Source: Micromonospora sp. WMMA1363 (lineage in GTDB: Bacteria; Actinomycetota; Actinomycetes; Mycobacteriales; Micromonosporaceae). From it: 64,000 bases of DNA. The DNA lies in the NCBI RefSeq assembly GCF_030345795.1, contig NZ_JAUALB010000001.1, positions 2,165,001 through 2,229,000 of the forward strand, in the 5' to 3' direction. The position numbers and the translations under genes are program-made. Below the pieces are notes generated by a model. That model was not told the DNA's origin. It did no database searches and saw only the letters and a program-made list of their open reading frames with translations. Below are positions 14,509 through 22,928 of this stretch, piece by piece (the first letter of the stretch is position 1; each line of letters opens with the position of its first letter).

Positions 14509-14514
14509 TAGGGT
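14509..14514 (+). promoter_or_regulatory. -10-like box, leaderless start
   Basis: TAGGGT then 6 nt then the GTG at 14521, with no ribosome binding site in between. Same geometry as recQ. Confidence 0.5.
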
Positions 14515-14520
14515 CGAGCC

Positions 14521-15237
14521 GTGACCACGGATCCGCTTCTGCTGACCGGCGAGGTGGGCGAATCCACCGCACGGCTCCTACGCACGGCGGCCACCTTCGA
14601 CGAGGCGGACCTCGCCACCCCGTCCCTGCTGCCCGGCTGGACGCGGGGGCACGTGCTGGCCCACCTCGCCCGCAACGCCGACGGGCTGGTCAACCTGCTG
14701 ACCGCCGCGCGCACCGGAGAGCGGATTCCGATGTACGCGAGCGCGGCCGCCCGGACCGCGGACATCGAGGCGGGGGCGTTCCGCCCGCCGGCCACCCACC
14801 TGGACGACCTGCGGCGCACCGCCGACCGGTTCGCCGCTGCCGTCACGGCGATGCCGGTCGAGGCGTGGGGTGCCACCGTCGAGACCCGGCGTGGGCCCTG
14901 GCCGGCCGCGATGCTCGTCTGGGGTCGGCTGCGGGAGATCGAGGTGCACCACGTGGACCTGGCCGCTGGTTACCGGCCCGCGGACTGGCCGGAGGCCTTC
15001 GGTCACCGGCTCCTGCACGAGGTCGCCACCGGCCTGGCCGGACGCGCCGACGCGCCGCCGATGGTGCTGCGCTTCGACGGCAGCCGGCACGAGCTGGCGA
15101 TCGGCGACCGCTCGGCCGCCCCCACGGTGACCGGCGCCGCCCCGGAACTCGCCGCCTGGCTGATCGGTCGAAACGCCGGCACCGTGCTCACCGTCACCCC
15201 CGACGGTCCCCTGCCGACCCCACCAGATTGGATATAG
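14521..15237 (+). CDS. maleylpyruvate isomerase family mycothiol-dependent enzyme
   Basis: 238-residue member of the DinB-like, mycothiol-dependent maleylpyruvate isomerase family (TIGR03083 type). The N-terminal four-helix bundle carries LPGWTRGHVLAHLARNADGL, where the histidine of HVLAHLARN is one of the usual metal ligands; WGRLREIEVHHVDLAAGY supplies the other histidines. A C-terminal SCP2-like portion follows (LAIGDRSAAPTVTGAAPELAAWLIGR). Mycothiol is the actinobacterial low-molecular-weight thiol, so a thiol-dependent isomerase or transferase is likely; the substrate is unknown. It precedes the MBL-fold gene by 7 bp, so the two form an operon. Confidence 0.88.
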   Translation: MTTDPLLLTGEVGESTARLLRTAATFDEADLATPSLLPGWTRGHVLAHLARNADGLVNLLTAARTGERIPMYASAAARTADIEAGAFRPPATHLDDLRRTADRFAAAVTAMPVEAWGATVETRRGPWPAAMLVWGRLREIEVHHVDLAAGYRPADWPEAFGHRLLHEVATGLAGRADAPPMVLRFDGSRHELAIGDRSAAPTVTGAAPELAAWLIGRNAGTVLTVTPDGPLPTPPDWI

Positions 15238-15244
15238 GCGACCC

Positions 15245-15898
15245 ATGACCTACACCGGAGACGTCACGCCGGGTGGCACGCCGGCCGTCCGCGACCTCGA
15301 CCGGCTCACCGTCACCAAGATGTCGGTGGGCCCGATGGACAACAACGCCTACCTGCTGCGCTGCCGGGCCACCGGCGATCAGGTGCTGATCGACGCGGCG
15401 AACGAGGCGCCCCGGCTACTCGACCTGATCGGTGGCGGAGGGCTGGCAGCCGTGGTCACCACCCACCAGCACATGGACCACTGGATGGCCCTGGAGGAGG
15501 TGGTGGCCACGACCGGCGCCCGTGCCCTGGTGCACATCGAGGACGCCCCGGGGCTGCCGATCGGTGCGGAGACCCTGGCCGACGGCGACACGGTGCCGGT
15601 CGGCGACTGCGCGCTCCAGGTCATCCACCTGCGGGGGCACACGCCCGGCTCGATCGCGCTGCTCTACCGCGACCCCGCCGGCACTCCGCATCTCTTCACC
15701 GGCGACAGCCTGTTCCCGGGCGGCGTCGGCAACACCGACCGGGACCCGGAGCGATTCGGCCAGCTCATCGACAACGTCGAGCACAAGCTCTTCGACCGGC
15801 TACCCGACGAGACGTGGTTCTATCCGGGCCACGGCAAGGACGGCACCCTGGGCGCCGAACGCCCCGCCCTCCCCCAGTGGCGAGCCCGCGGCTGGTGA
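15245..15898 (+). CDS. MBL-fold metallo-hydrolase
   Basis: Glyoxalase II-like metallo-beta-lactamase-fold hydrolase of 217 residues. Metal ligands are visible in THQHMDHW (residues 73-80, the HxHxDH motif), GHTPGSIAL near 135, TGDSLFPGG near 155 and PGHGKDGTLG near 197. Together with the adjacent mycothiol-dependent enzyme this suggests hydrolysis of a thioester or mycothiol conjugate, which is inference. The start ATG at 15245 is 7 bp after the upstream stop. There is no signal peptide, so the protein is cytosolic. Confidence 0.9.
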   Translation: MTYTGDVTPGGTPAVRDLDRLTVTKMSVGPMDNNAYLLRCRATGDQVLIDAANEAPRLLDLIGGGGLAAVVTTHQHMDHWMALEEVVATTGARALVHIEDAPGLPIGAETLADGDTVPVGDCALQVIHLRGHTPGSIALLYRDPAGTPHLFTGDSLFPGGVGNTDRDPERFGQLIDNVEHKLFDRLPDETWFYPGHGKDGTLGAERPALPQWRARGW

Positions 15899-16046
15899 CC
15901 ACGCCCAAGACAGATCCACACTCGCCCCGCCGGCGTCGTGCCGACACCGACCGCCGGCGGGGACCACGTCAGGCTGGACCCGACCGGGACCGGCGGAGGG
16001 AACGAGCCCGAGCTTCCGGCCCGGACTCGGGTCGTCGCTGCTGCCA

Positions 16047-16727
16047 TCAGCCGGGTCGCAGCACCTGCACCCGACGCACCGGCGGTCCGCTGGCGGGTTC
16101 GGTGATCCGCACCGGGTAGTCCGCGACGACCGCCAGCCCGTCCGTCGGCTGGTGGCCCCGGTCGGGGTCACCGACCAGCACGTCGACACCCGCGGACGCG
16201 ACGCGGAACAGGAACGGCAGCATCCGGGCCGCCGTCGCCCGGTCGTAGAGGACGTCGCCGGCGACAACGAGGTCCACTCCGGCCGGCGTGGAGTCGAGCA
16301 GATCCTCCCCGGTGACCTCGACCGTCACATTGTTGGCGCGGGAGTTGACGGTGACGGCCGCCACGGCGTACGGGTCGACGTCGTCGGCGACCACGCGGGC
16401 CGCACCGGCCAGCGCCGCGGCGATGCCGACCACGCCGGAGCCGGCGGCCAGATCGAGCACCCGGCGGCCGACCACCAGGTCGGGGTGGTCCAGCAGATGC
16501 CGGGCGAGGGCCTGCCCACCGGCCCAGACCGACGCCCAGTACGGCGGCGGCAAGGCGTGGCCGGCCCCGGCCTCCATCCGAGCCCACCAGACGATCGGGT
16601 CCTCGGCCAGGTGCAGTCGTACCTCGGGGACGAATGGGGTGGGCGCCAGCCGCAGCCGGTCCAGGCCGCCACCGGGCGTGCCGATCTCCCGTTCCAGGTC
16701 GACCAACGCGGCCTCGGTTCCGCTCAT
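16047..16727 (-). CDS. class I SAM-dependent methyltransferase, protein-lysine type
   Basis: 226-residue methyltransferase resembling the ETFB-lysine/nicotinamide N-methylase-like group. LPPPYWASVWAGGQALARHLL precedes the SAM-binding motif VLDLAAGSGVVGIAAALAGA, followed by VVADDVDPYAVAAVTVNSRANN and VDLVVAGDVLYDRATA. The first group with a conserved tryptophan before motif I is typical of methyltransferases acting on protein lysine; the target is unknown. The ATG at 16727 gives SGTEAALVDLEREI; an upstream in-frame start at 16796 adds an unconserved Pro/Arg-rich stretch. It is followed by a 148-bp gap after the MBL gene on the opposite strand. Confidence 0.85.
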   Translation of the reverse strand: MSGTEAALVDLEREIGTPGGGLDRLRLAPTPFVPEVRLHLAEDPIVWWARMEAGAGHALPPPYWASVWAGGQALARHLLDHPDLVVGRRVLDLAAGSGVVGIAAALAGAARVVADDVDPYAVAAVTVNSRANNVTVEVTGEDLLDSTPAGVDLVVAGDVLYDRATAARMLPFLFRVASAGVDVLVGDPDRGHQPTDGLAVVADYPVRITEPASGPPVRRVQVLRPG

Positions 16728-16911
16728 CGACGCAAGCCTGCCGTAGTCGGCGGATCGGCGCGCCGGGTTCGGCGGGGCCGGCCGAGAGTTCACCACACCG
16801 CCTGCGGCACTTCACCCGGCAGATCGCGGTTTGGCCGGTTACTGTCGAGAAGGCACCGGGCGATCATCGGCCTACGGTCGGCGGTCGCCTGCTTGGAACA
16901 GGGAGAGATGC

Positions 16912-17115
16912 ATGGCAACCGGCACCGTCAAGTGGTTCAACGCGGAAAAGGGCTTCGGCTTCATCGAGCAGGACGGCGGGGGGCCGGACGTCTTCGTCCA
17001 CTACTCCGCGATTCAGACGAGCGGTTACCGGGAGTTGACCGAGGGCCAGAAGGTCGAGTTCGACGTGGTCCAGGGACAGAAGGGCCCGCAGGCGGACAAC
17101 GTCAGCCCGGTGTGA
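16912..17115 (+). CDS. csp: cold-shock domain protein
   Basis: 67-residue single-domain cold-shock protein that binds single-stranded RNA and DNA. RNP1 is KGFGFI (13-18) and RNP2 is [11 protein letters not shown] near the start contributes aromatic contacts. The ATG at 16912 has GGGAGAG about 5 nt upstream. A strong terminator hairpin follows the stop. The ~115-bp leader between it and the divergent methyltransferase holds the promoter; no cold-box element was recognised. Confidence 0.95.
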   Translation: MATGTVKWFNAEKGFGFIEQDGGGPDVFVHYSAIQTSGYRELTEGQKVEFDVVQGQKGPQADNVSPV

Positions 17116-17126
17116 CCCGCGGGCGC

Positions 17127-17155
17127 CGACGGCGGCCGGAGCCCGGCCGCCGTCG
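17127..17155 (+). terminator. 13-bp perfect hairpin after the cold-shock gene
   Basis: CGACGGCGGCCGG and its exact reverse complement are separated by the 3-nt loop AGC, 11 bp after the stop. No T-run follows. Confidence 0.75.
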
Positions 17156-17200
17156 CGGCTGTGGCGGTCCCGCGGCAACCGACGCCCGACCGTCCGGCTT

Positions 17201-18070
17201 TCACTCGGCGAGACGACGAGCCAGCTCGTCAGCCACGTCCCTGGCCAGGGCGGGCGGGATCGCGGCGACGATCTTCTCCGGGGTGAGAGCGGCGAGGATC
17301 CCCGAGACCACCTGCTCCTCGCTCACCAGGTCCTTCGCGGCGAGCGCGGAGAGCACCGGTGCGACGGTCAGCGCCTGCAGGTTGGTCCGGATGGCCTTGC
17401 CAATGGAACCGGGCCCGGTGTAGGTCAGGTCGCGGTAGGGCTCGCCTTGGGCGGCCACCCACAGGGCGTCGTAGATGCCCCTGGCGGTCGCTGACCGCAC
17501 CTTGTCGAGGTCTTCGGCGGACAGGGCCATGTCATCCTCCAGCAGGCCGATGTGGATGAGGTAGCGGCGGAACAGCGGAGTCTGGTCCCGGCCCGCCTTG
17601 ATCGAGTCGCGGAAGAAGCTGACGTGCGTGTGCCACAGGTGCGACAGGTCCCCGGTCGATCGCCGGCGGAGCCGGTCCCAGCGGCGGACGTTCCTGCCGT
17701 CGGGGCTGTAGATGATCTCACGGATGTCCCGGGTGTCCGGGGCGTTGGCGGCACACTGCTGGACGCACCAGGTCGAGAAGGTGTACAGGGTGTGCGTGGC
17801 CGCTCCGGAGCGGACTCGGAAGAGCCCCACGTCGAGCGCCGCGGCGTCGAGAGTCAGACCGGACGAGTCCCGTGGCGACTCCACCACCGAGTAGTCCTCG
17901 TTGACGATCCGGTCCGAGCCGGCGTGGTAGCCGCCCAGATGGTTGGCGTCGCCGACGATGCCGACCTCGGCCGGTTCGAGGTCGGCATCGCGGACGACGT
18001 TCGGGTCGACGTTGAGATGGGAGAGAAGCAGGGCACGGACGGCCAGCAGATTTTCCGGAGCCCGCGTCAT
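17201..18070 (-). CDS. unrecognised 289-aa protein with M15 peptidase-like motifs
   Basis: No firm family assignment. The protein starts TRAPENLLAVRALLLSHLNV; the middle part has NHLGGYHAGSDRI, DYSVVESPRDSSGLTLDAAALDVG, DTRDIREIIYSPDGRNVRRWDR and HLWHTHVSFFRDS. The pairing of an S/D-rich segment followed by an A-x-D motif and then W-H-x-H resembles metal-binding segments of M15-type D,D-peptidases, but a first histidine ligand is not obvious. The C-terminal third is Ala-rich and helical. The ATG at 18070 was chosen because the open frame upstream is unlike coding sequence. No signal peptide is visible. Actinobacterial and phage-like hypothetical proteins with the GYH...SPRDSS...HTHVS pattern are known to me only as uncharacterised. 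Confidence 0.7.
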   Translation of the reverse strand: MTRAPENLLAVRALLLSHLNVDPNVVRDADLEPAEVGIVGDANHLGGYHAGSDRIVNEDYSVVESPRDSSGLTLDAAALDVGLFRVRSGAATHTLYTFSTWCVQQCAANAPDTRDIREIIYSPDGRNVRRWDRLRRRSTGDLSHLWHTHVSFFRDSIKAGRDQTPLFRRYLIHIGLLEDDMALSAEDLDKVRSATARGIYDALWVAAQGEPYRDLTYTGPGSIGKAIRTNLQALTVAPVLSALAAKDLVSEEQVVSGILAALTPEKIVAAIPPALARDVADELARRLAE

Positions 18071-18230
18071 GGGTCCCCCTAGCGGGTGGTGAGGGGCCGG
18101 ACCCGACGGTGACACCACGTGTGCGACTCGAGGCTGCACAAGCGGGCCCGGCCGAGGTATGCACAGCGCCGGGCGTTGCTTCAACAGTAGCCCGTCCAAC
18201 CGGCATATGCACAGCTCAGAGCAGCACCGT

Positions 18231-19892
18231 TTATCGTGGATGCAGCTTGGTACCCGAGTGGACGGCAGGTAGGACCACGGCGGACGGATGCTCGGGATCG
18301 TGCAGGATCTCCCGCCATCCAGCACGAAGAGTAATCGCTGTACCGAGGGGTTCGCCGGTACCGGGGTTGCGCGCGTACCGCGGATGCGCACCGCCGGAGA
18401 CCTGGACCCGCAGCCGGTGACCGGGCCCGAACCGGTGAGCGGTGGGCCACAACTCCACCGGGACCCGCCGCACGTTGCTCGCCGCGCCGGGAAGCCCGTC
18501 CAGGGTCACCCGGACGAGGCCGTCGCACACGTTCCAGGACCGTCCCCGCTGATCCACGTCGCACAGTCGCACGAAGACGTCGAGATAGGGCAGATCACTT
18601 CGGACGAAAATCTCCGCCCGGACCGGCCCGACGACCTCCACCGGCGTCAGCAACGCGGCGCTGGTCCAGATGAGCACGTCGGGGCGAGCCTCGACCGGAC
18701 GGTTGTCCACCGGACCCGCCCGCTGGGCCACGAGCAGCGGACCGCCCAGCGACGGCGTAGGGTCAGCCGGGTCGTACCAGAAGCCGTCGGGCGCCGACGC
18801 CACCGGCTGGGCGGGGCTCAGCTCACCACACGGATGCAGGTGCCAGGCGGTCGGTGTCGTGGGCGGAGGCCAGTCCGGCAGGTCACGCCAGCCCCCGCCG
18901 ACTCCGCCGACGTGCACCCGCACCGGAGCGTGCCGGGGTGCCCGGCCCGCGCCCAGGTGCTCGTCGAGCCAGTCGAGGCCGTCGCGCAGAGCGGCCACGA
19001 AGAGCCCCGGGCTGCCGTGCGTCCAAGGGCCCACGGTGAGCCGGGGCCGGGCGCCGGCGGCGCGTAGTGCCGCGAAGTCGCGCAGCTGCGCGGGCAGGAA
19101 GATGTCGTGCCACCCGCTGATCATGGACACCGGGGCGCGCACCTGGGCGACCCGGTCGCCGAACACCCGGGCACGCCAGTACCCGGCGTCGGGGGTGTGG
19201 TGGCGCAGCCACTCCTGGAAGAAGGGCACGGTGACGCCGGTGGCCACCCGGTCCGCCTCCGCCAGCGGCAGGTGGGCGAGCGCGGCGGCGAGCCGGGGCT
19301 GCCCCCGCTTGAGTTCCCACTGCCGGGCGAGCCACGGCACGGTCTGCGCCTGGAGCAACTCGGCCCAGGTGAGCACGGTGTCCAGCGCGAAGGACTCCCC
19401 CGCGTACGTCGAGTCGCGGGTGCCGGAGGCGGTGACCACGGCGACCATCGCGCGCAGCTCCTCCCCGGCGTCGGCCGCCAGCGCCCACTGGACGAAGCCC
19501 TGGTAGCTGGCGCCGAACATACCGAAGGCACCATTCCACCAGGGCTGACGGCGCAGCCAGTCGAGGGTGTCGAGACCATCGTCGCGCTCATGCACAAGGG
19601 GATCGAATACCCCGCCGGAGTCGTGGGTTCCCCGGCAGGACTGGATCACCACGTGGTAGCCGCGCTCGGCGGCGAGCCGACCGAGTAGGCGCATCGGTCC
19701 GCCCCGGCCGTACGGAGTGCGGATCAGCACGGCGGGCGCGCCGGGCAGGTCCGGCGCGTGGTGGTCGGTACGGAGCGTGACGCCGTCCCGGACCCGGACC
19801 GGGATGTTCCGGGTGAGAGTGACCCGCCGCGTCCGGGGTGGTGGAAGCCGCAGCGCCGCGGTGGCCAGCCGGGTCGCCAACGCCGCCAGCAT
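18231..19892 (-). CDS. CocE/NonD family alpha/beta-hydrolase
   Basis: 553-residue serine hydrolase of the CocE/X-Pro dipeptidyl-peptidase family, acting on esters or N-terminal dipeptides; the substrate is unknown. RDGVTLRTDHHAPD opens the alpha/beta-hydrolase domain; the nucleophile Ser129 is in GASYQG, near RGTHDSGGVFDP. A histidine in VGPWTHGSPGLFVAAL likely completes the triad. The C-terminal jelly-roll domain follows, with GHRLRVQVSGGAHPRYARNPGTGE near the end. Its ATG is 7 bp downstream of the stop of the small upstream gene, so the two are probably co-transcribed. No signal peptide is convincing. Confidence 0.9.
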   Translation of the reverse strand: MLAALATRLATAALRLPPPRTRRVTLTRNIPVRVRDGVTLRTDHHAPDLPGAPAVLIRTPYGRGGPMRLLGRLAAERGYHVVIQSCRGTHDSGGVFDPLVHERDDGLDTLDWLRRQPWWNGAFGMFGASYQGFVQWALAADAGEELRAMVAVVTASGTRDSTYAGESFALDTVLTWAELLQAQTVPWLARQWELKRGQPRLAAALAHLPLAEADRVATGVTVPFFQEWLRHHTPDAGYWRARVFGDRVAQVRAPVSMISGWHDIFLPAQLRDFAALRAAGARPRLTVGPWTHGSPGLFVAALRDGLDWLDEHLGAGRAPRHAPVRVHVGGVGGGWRDLPDWPPPTTPTAWHLHPCGELSPAQPVASAPDGFWYDPADPTPSLGGPLLVAQRAGPVDNRPVEARPDVLIWTSAALLTPVEVVGPVRAEIFVRSDLPYLDVFVRLCDVDQRGRSWNVCDGLVRVTLDGLPGAASNVRRVPVELWPTAHRFGPGHRLRVQVSGGAHPRYARNPGTGEPLGTAITLRAGWREILHDPEHPSAVVLPAVHSGTKLHPR

Positions 19893-19899
19893 GCTCGGC

Positions 19900-20220
19900 T
19901 CAGCCGTTCGTCCGCCGCGGCGGCTCGGCGCCGACGGCCTCGCGGTGCCACCGCAGTGAGGCGCTCGTCGCCGTCGTGAGTCGGTGGACGGCCCTCAGCT
20001 CGCCGTCGGTGACGTCGGTCATCACCGCATCGGTGCTCCGCCCGAGCGGCGGGACGAACACGGCCACCGCGGCACCGTGATCGGCACGGTGCAGGCCGGC
20101 GGAGGCGTGACCGATGTGCTGGCGGGCGTCCGTCGCGTACCGCCGGAGGTTGTTGGTGATCTCCACGATCAGGTGCTCACGTCGCGGTTCGCACCGCCGG
20201 CACATGCCATGACCTGCCAT
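19900..20220 (-). CDS. hypothetical protein (106 aa), upstream of CocE hydrolase
   Basis: Small protein without recognised domains: MAGHGMCRRCEPRREHLI, then IVEITNNLRRYATDARQHIGHASAG, GAAVAVFVPPLGRSTDAVMTDV and RAVHRLTTATSASLRWHREAVG. The CRRC pair at the N-terminus could bind metal. The reading frame is open far upstream across the transglycosylase gene, but that portion is antisense-like; AAGGAG at about 20233 favours an ATG at 20220 or the second ATG at 20205. It ends 7 bp before the hydrolase start. I am moderately sure that it is a gene. Confidence 0.55.
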   Translation of the reverse strand: MAGHGMCRRCEPRREHLIVEITNNLRRYATDARQHIGHASAGLHRADHGAAVAVFVPPLGRSTDAVMTDVTDGELRAVHRLTTATSASLRWHREAVGAEPPRRTNG

Positions 20221-20351
20221 GTGTCCCGCCGCATCTCCTTGTCCGCTCTCGGTTACCGCACAGCGACCGGCGATCGCGTTGGCCATGCTCTCGGCGTTGC
20301 CCGCGCTCCCGGCGGCCCACCCTCGCCCGCGTGGACCGGACGGGCCACGCC

Positions 20352-21227
20352 CTAGTACGCCAGGCAGGCGCAGTCGGTCATCAGGGCGCGGACGTTCCGC
20401 ACGTACTGCGGGTTGGGAATGCTGAGCGGCTCGCCCTCGCGGGCGACCGCCCCATGCCCGTAGTTGTAGCCGGCGATCACCGCGTTGAGCAGACATGAGT
20501 CCAGCTCGCGGGTGCACAGTGCGGCGTCCAGCCGGTAGTCGGCCTCGAAGTACATGTCGCCGATGTACTTCGTCAGCCAGGCCAGGTAGGTGGCGCCGAG
20601 GTAGGCGTTGCCGCGGTAGTCGTGCACATCGTAGCTCTGCCCGAACCGCTGGTTCATCCAGTCGGCCGTCGCGGGCATCACCTGCATCAGCCCGATGCCG
20701 CCGTCGCAGGCGACGATGTTCGACTGCCAACCGCTCTCCTGCCAGGCGGTGGCCTTCACCAGGTCCGGTGGGATCCGGATGTCCGGCGCGGAGGTCGGCC
20801 AGTACGTCTTCGCCGCGGCGTCGGCGAGCGCCACCTTCACCTGGGGCCGGCCGGTCTGGGTGCCCTCGTAGCGGGGGGTGCAGGCGGTCGACGACGGCTT
20901 CGGTGGCAGCGGCGGCGTCTGGGTCTCCGCCGGCGGCTTCGCCACCGGCCGCGGGGCGGTGGCCCGGGTCGGCTTCGACATCGGTTTGGCGCTGGGGCTG
21001 GGGCTGGAAGACACGCTGCGCCGGGGTGCCGCTCCCATCGACTCCCGTGCGGCCGGTGTCGTGGCGGCGACGGGAATCTCCGTGGCCGCCACGCCGGCCG
21101 TATCGGCGGTCGCCCCGAACGGGGCAGCGGCCTCCGGCGCGGCGGCGCGGTCCCCGGCGCAGCCGGCGAGCGCAGCGAGCACCAGCACCGCCGCGAGCGC
21201 GAGTGCGCCGGCTCGACCTACCCCCAT
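20352..21227 (-). CDS. lytic transglycosylase lipoprotein (SLT domain)
   Basis: 291-residue secreted murein lytic transglycosylase that would cleave the glycan strand with formation of 1,6-anhydro-MurNAc. A signal peptide ends in the lipobox LAGC (Cys23); residues 25-115 are a low-complexity Ala/Pro/Ser/Thr linker to cross the wall. The SLT domain has the catalytic glutamate Glu164 in TAWQESGWQS, GGIGLMQVMPATADW (177-190), YLGATYLAWL and AGYNYGHGAV. Cysteine pairs (CDGG, CTRELDSC, CACLAY) suggest disulfides. GGAGGAG lies 6 nt upstream of the ATG. Confidence 0.92.
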   Translation of the reverse strand: MGVGRAGALALAAVLVLAALAGCAGDRAAAPEAAAPFGATADTAGVAATEIPVAATTPAARESMGAAPRRSVSSSPSPSAKPMSKPTRATAPRPVAKPPAETQTPPLPPKPSSTACTPRYEGTQTGRPQVKVALADAAAKTYWPTSAPDIRIPPDLVKATAWQESGWQSNIVACDGGIGLMQVMPATADWMNQRFGQSYDVHDYRGNAYLGATYLAWLTKYIGDMYFEADYRLDAALCTRELDSCLLNAVIAGYNYGHGAVAREGEPLSIPNPQYVRNVRALMTDCACLAY

Positions 21228-21347
21228 GTCGTCTCCTCCCCTTGATTGACCGCCGCACCGTAACAGGGATCAACGGTCCGGCGCCGCCCCGTGACGGACC
21301 GGTACGTCGGCCCGCGCCGCCCGGCCCGGAACGGGGTCGCGTCGCGT

Positions 21348-22793
21348 TCAGACGTCGTCGGTGTTGGCGCGGGCCGACGGCTCCGGGGCGGCCCGGGCGA
21401 CCGGCAGACCCTCGGTAGGGGCCGCGGGTGACAGGTCGACGGTGGCCGGGTCAGGACCGACCGCCCGGTCCCGGGTCGCCCACGCCACCACGAACACAGC
21501 CGTCCACGCCGCGCCGAGCAGCACCCCGGTCAGGGCGCTGCTGGCGGTGCTCAAACCCAGGTAGAGCCAGGCGCCACCGACCCCGACGACCCCGGCGGCG
21601 GCAACCGTCCACGCCATGACCGCCACCGGCCACCGGGCCCCCCGGGAGAGCAGCCACGCGAGAGTGCACAGGCTGGCGGTGACCACCGCGCTCCGCGTCG
21701 GAAACAGTACCGGCGGGCCGGACCCGGTGGGCCGGACCAGGTCGGCCGCCACCGCCAGCACCACCAGCGGCACGAACGCGCCAGCGGTCCCGAGCACGCT
21801 GAGCAGGTCGGCCCGCCAGGGGCGCTGGCGCCAGGCCACCAGGGCCGCCACCACCGCCACCACCACGATCAGCACCGGGCCGCGCAGCACCGACACCACC
21901 GCGAGGGCCACCTCGACGGCCTCCGGGGTGCGACGGGCGGCGAACCAGTCGGCGATCGCGCCGTCGACCACCGACAGTCCGCTGCGTCGGACGACCGCAC
22001 CGAGCGTCCAGGCGACGACGACCCCGGCCAGCAGGAGCAGCAGCAACCCGGCGACCAGGTTGAGCAGCAGCGTCCACGCCGATCCGATGTGTATGGCGAG
22101 CAGGAAGAACAGCAGGCCGTACCGCCCCGTCAGCCAGCGCACCGGCGGAAGCGCAGCTGCCCGGGCCAGCAGCACCCGCACCGGATCCGGGTTGCGGCCC
22201 AGCCAGCGCCCGGTCAGCAGCACCGCGACCATCGCGCCCAGCAGCACCAGTACCGCGCCGGTGGCCCTGCCGAGCAGGTGCGACACGGTCTCGTAGGACT
22301 CGCCGGCCAGGTTCCCGGCGATCACCGAGCCGGCCACCCAGGTCGCCCCGCCGGTGAGGTTCCACGGCGCGAACCGCCGGTACGGCATGTTCGCCGCGCC
22401 CGCCAGCCGGGGCACGAGGGTGCGGGCGAACGCCACCCACCGGGCGGTGAGCACGCCCCGGCCACCGAGCTTCCCGAGCATCGCGTCGGCGCGACGCCAC
22501 CGATGCGGGCCGATCCGGGCACCAAACCGGCTGGCGCGCAGCCGCGGCCCGTACCGCCGGCCCGCGCGGAACGCCGCCGCGTCGCCCGCCGCCGCTGCGA
22601 TTATCATCACCAGCAGCGTCGGTCCGAGCCGGAGGGTTCCGGTGTAGGTGAGGAAACCGACCAGCAGCAGGGTGGCCTCCCCCGGCATCACCAACCCGAC
22701 GATGAGCGCTGTCTCCGCTGCGACGATCAACGCGGCGACCAGCAGGATCAGCCCGGACGGCAGCTCCTGCAGCGCGCTCAGCAGCTCGTGCAC
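21348..22793 (-). CDS. DedA-PAP2 fusion membrane protein, PAP2 half degenerate
   Basis: 481-residue polytopic membrane protein. The N-terminal ~200 residues are a DedA/SNARE-associated (undecaprenyl-phosphate flippase-like) domain: LVMPGEATLLLVGFL, then RTLVPRLAGAANMPYRRFAPWN. The remainder has the membrane layout of a PAP2 phosphatase, but the expected PSGH reads FPTRSAVV and the SR-x5-H segment reads WLYLGLSTASSALTG, so the catalytic histidines seem lost. The C-terminal tail is soluble and Ala/Pro-rich. The start GTG at 22793 is preceded by a G-run; the reading frame continues upstream antisense to typA, which is not part of the gene. DedA-PAP2 fusions are known; loss of the PAP2 active site is inferred by eye. 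Confidence 0.82.
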   Translation of the reverse strand: MHELLSALQELPSGLILLVAALIVAAETALIVGLVMPGEATLLLVGFLTYTGTLRLGPTLLVMIIAAAAGDAAAFRAGRRYGPRLRASRFGARIGPHRWRRADAMLGKLGGRGVLTARWVAFARTLVPRLAGAANMPYRRFAPWNLTGGATWVAGSVIAGNLAGESYETVSHLLGRATGAVLVLLGAMVAVLLTGRWLGRNPDPVRVLLARAAALPPVRWLTGRYGLLFFLLAIHIGSAWTLLLNLVAGLLLLLLAGVVVAWTLGAVVRRSGLSVVDGAIADWFAARRTPEAVEVALAVVSVLRGPVLIVVVAVVAALVAWRQRPWRADLLSVLGTAGAFVPLVVLAVAADLVRPTGSGPPVLFPTRSAVVTASLCTLAWLLSRGARWPVAVMAWTVAAAGVVGVGGAWLYLGLSTASSALTGVLLGAAWTAVFVVAWATRDRAVGPDPATVDLSPAAPTEGLPVARAAPEPSARANTDDV

Positions 22794-22928
22794 CAAGGCC
22801 CCCGGGTCACAAGGGCCAGCTTGCCAGCGACGGGACGCGAGTGACAGGAGTTTCCGCCCCGATCGGGGGCAACCCCGGGGGTGACCCCGACGCCGCCCCG
22901 GATCGGCGCAGGCGGGAGGATGGAGCCC

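Noticed and set aside
19900..21273. 457-codon open frame on the minus strand covering the transglycosylase in another frame
   Set aside because: Only the last ~106 codons look like protein; the upstream part is Arg/Gly-rich shadow of the transglycosylase gene.
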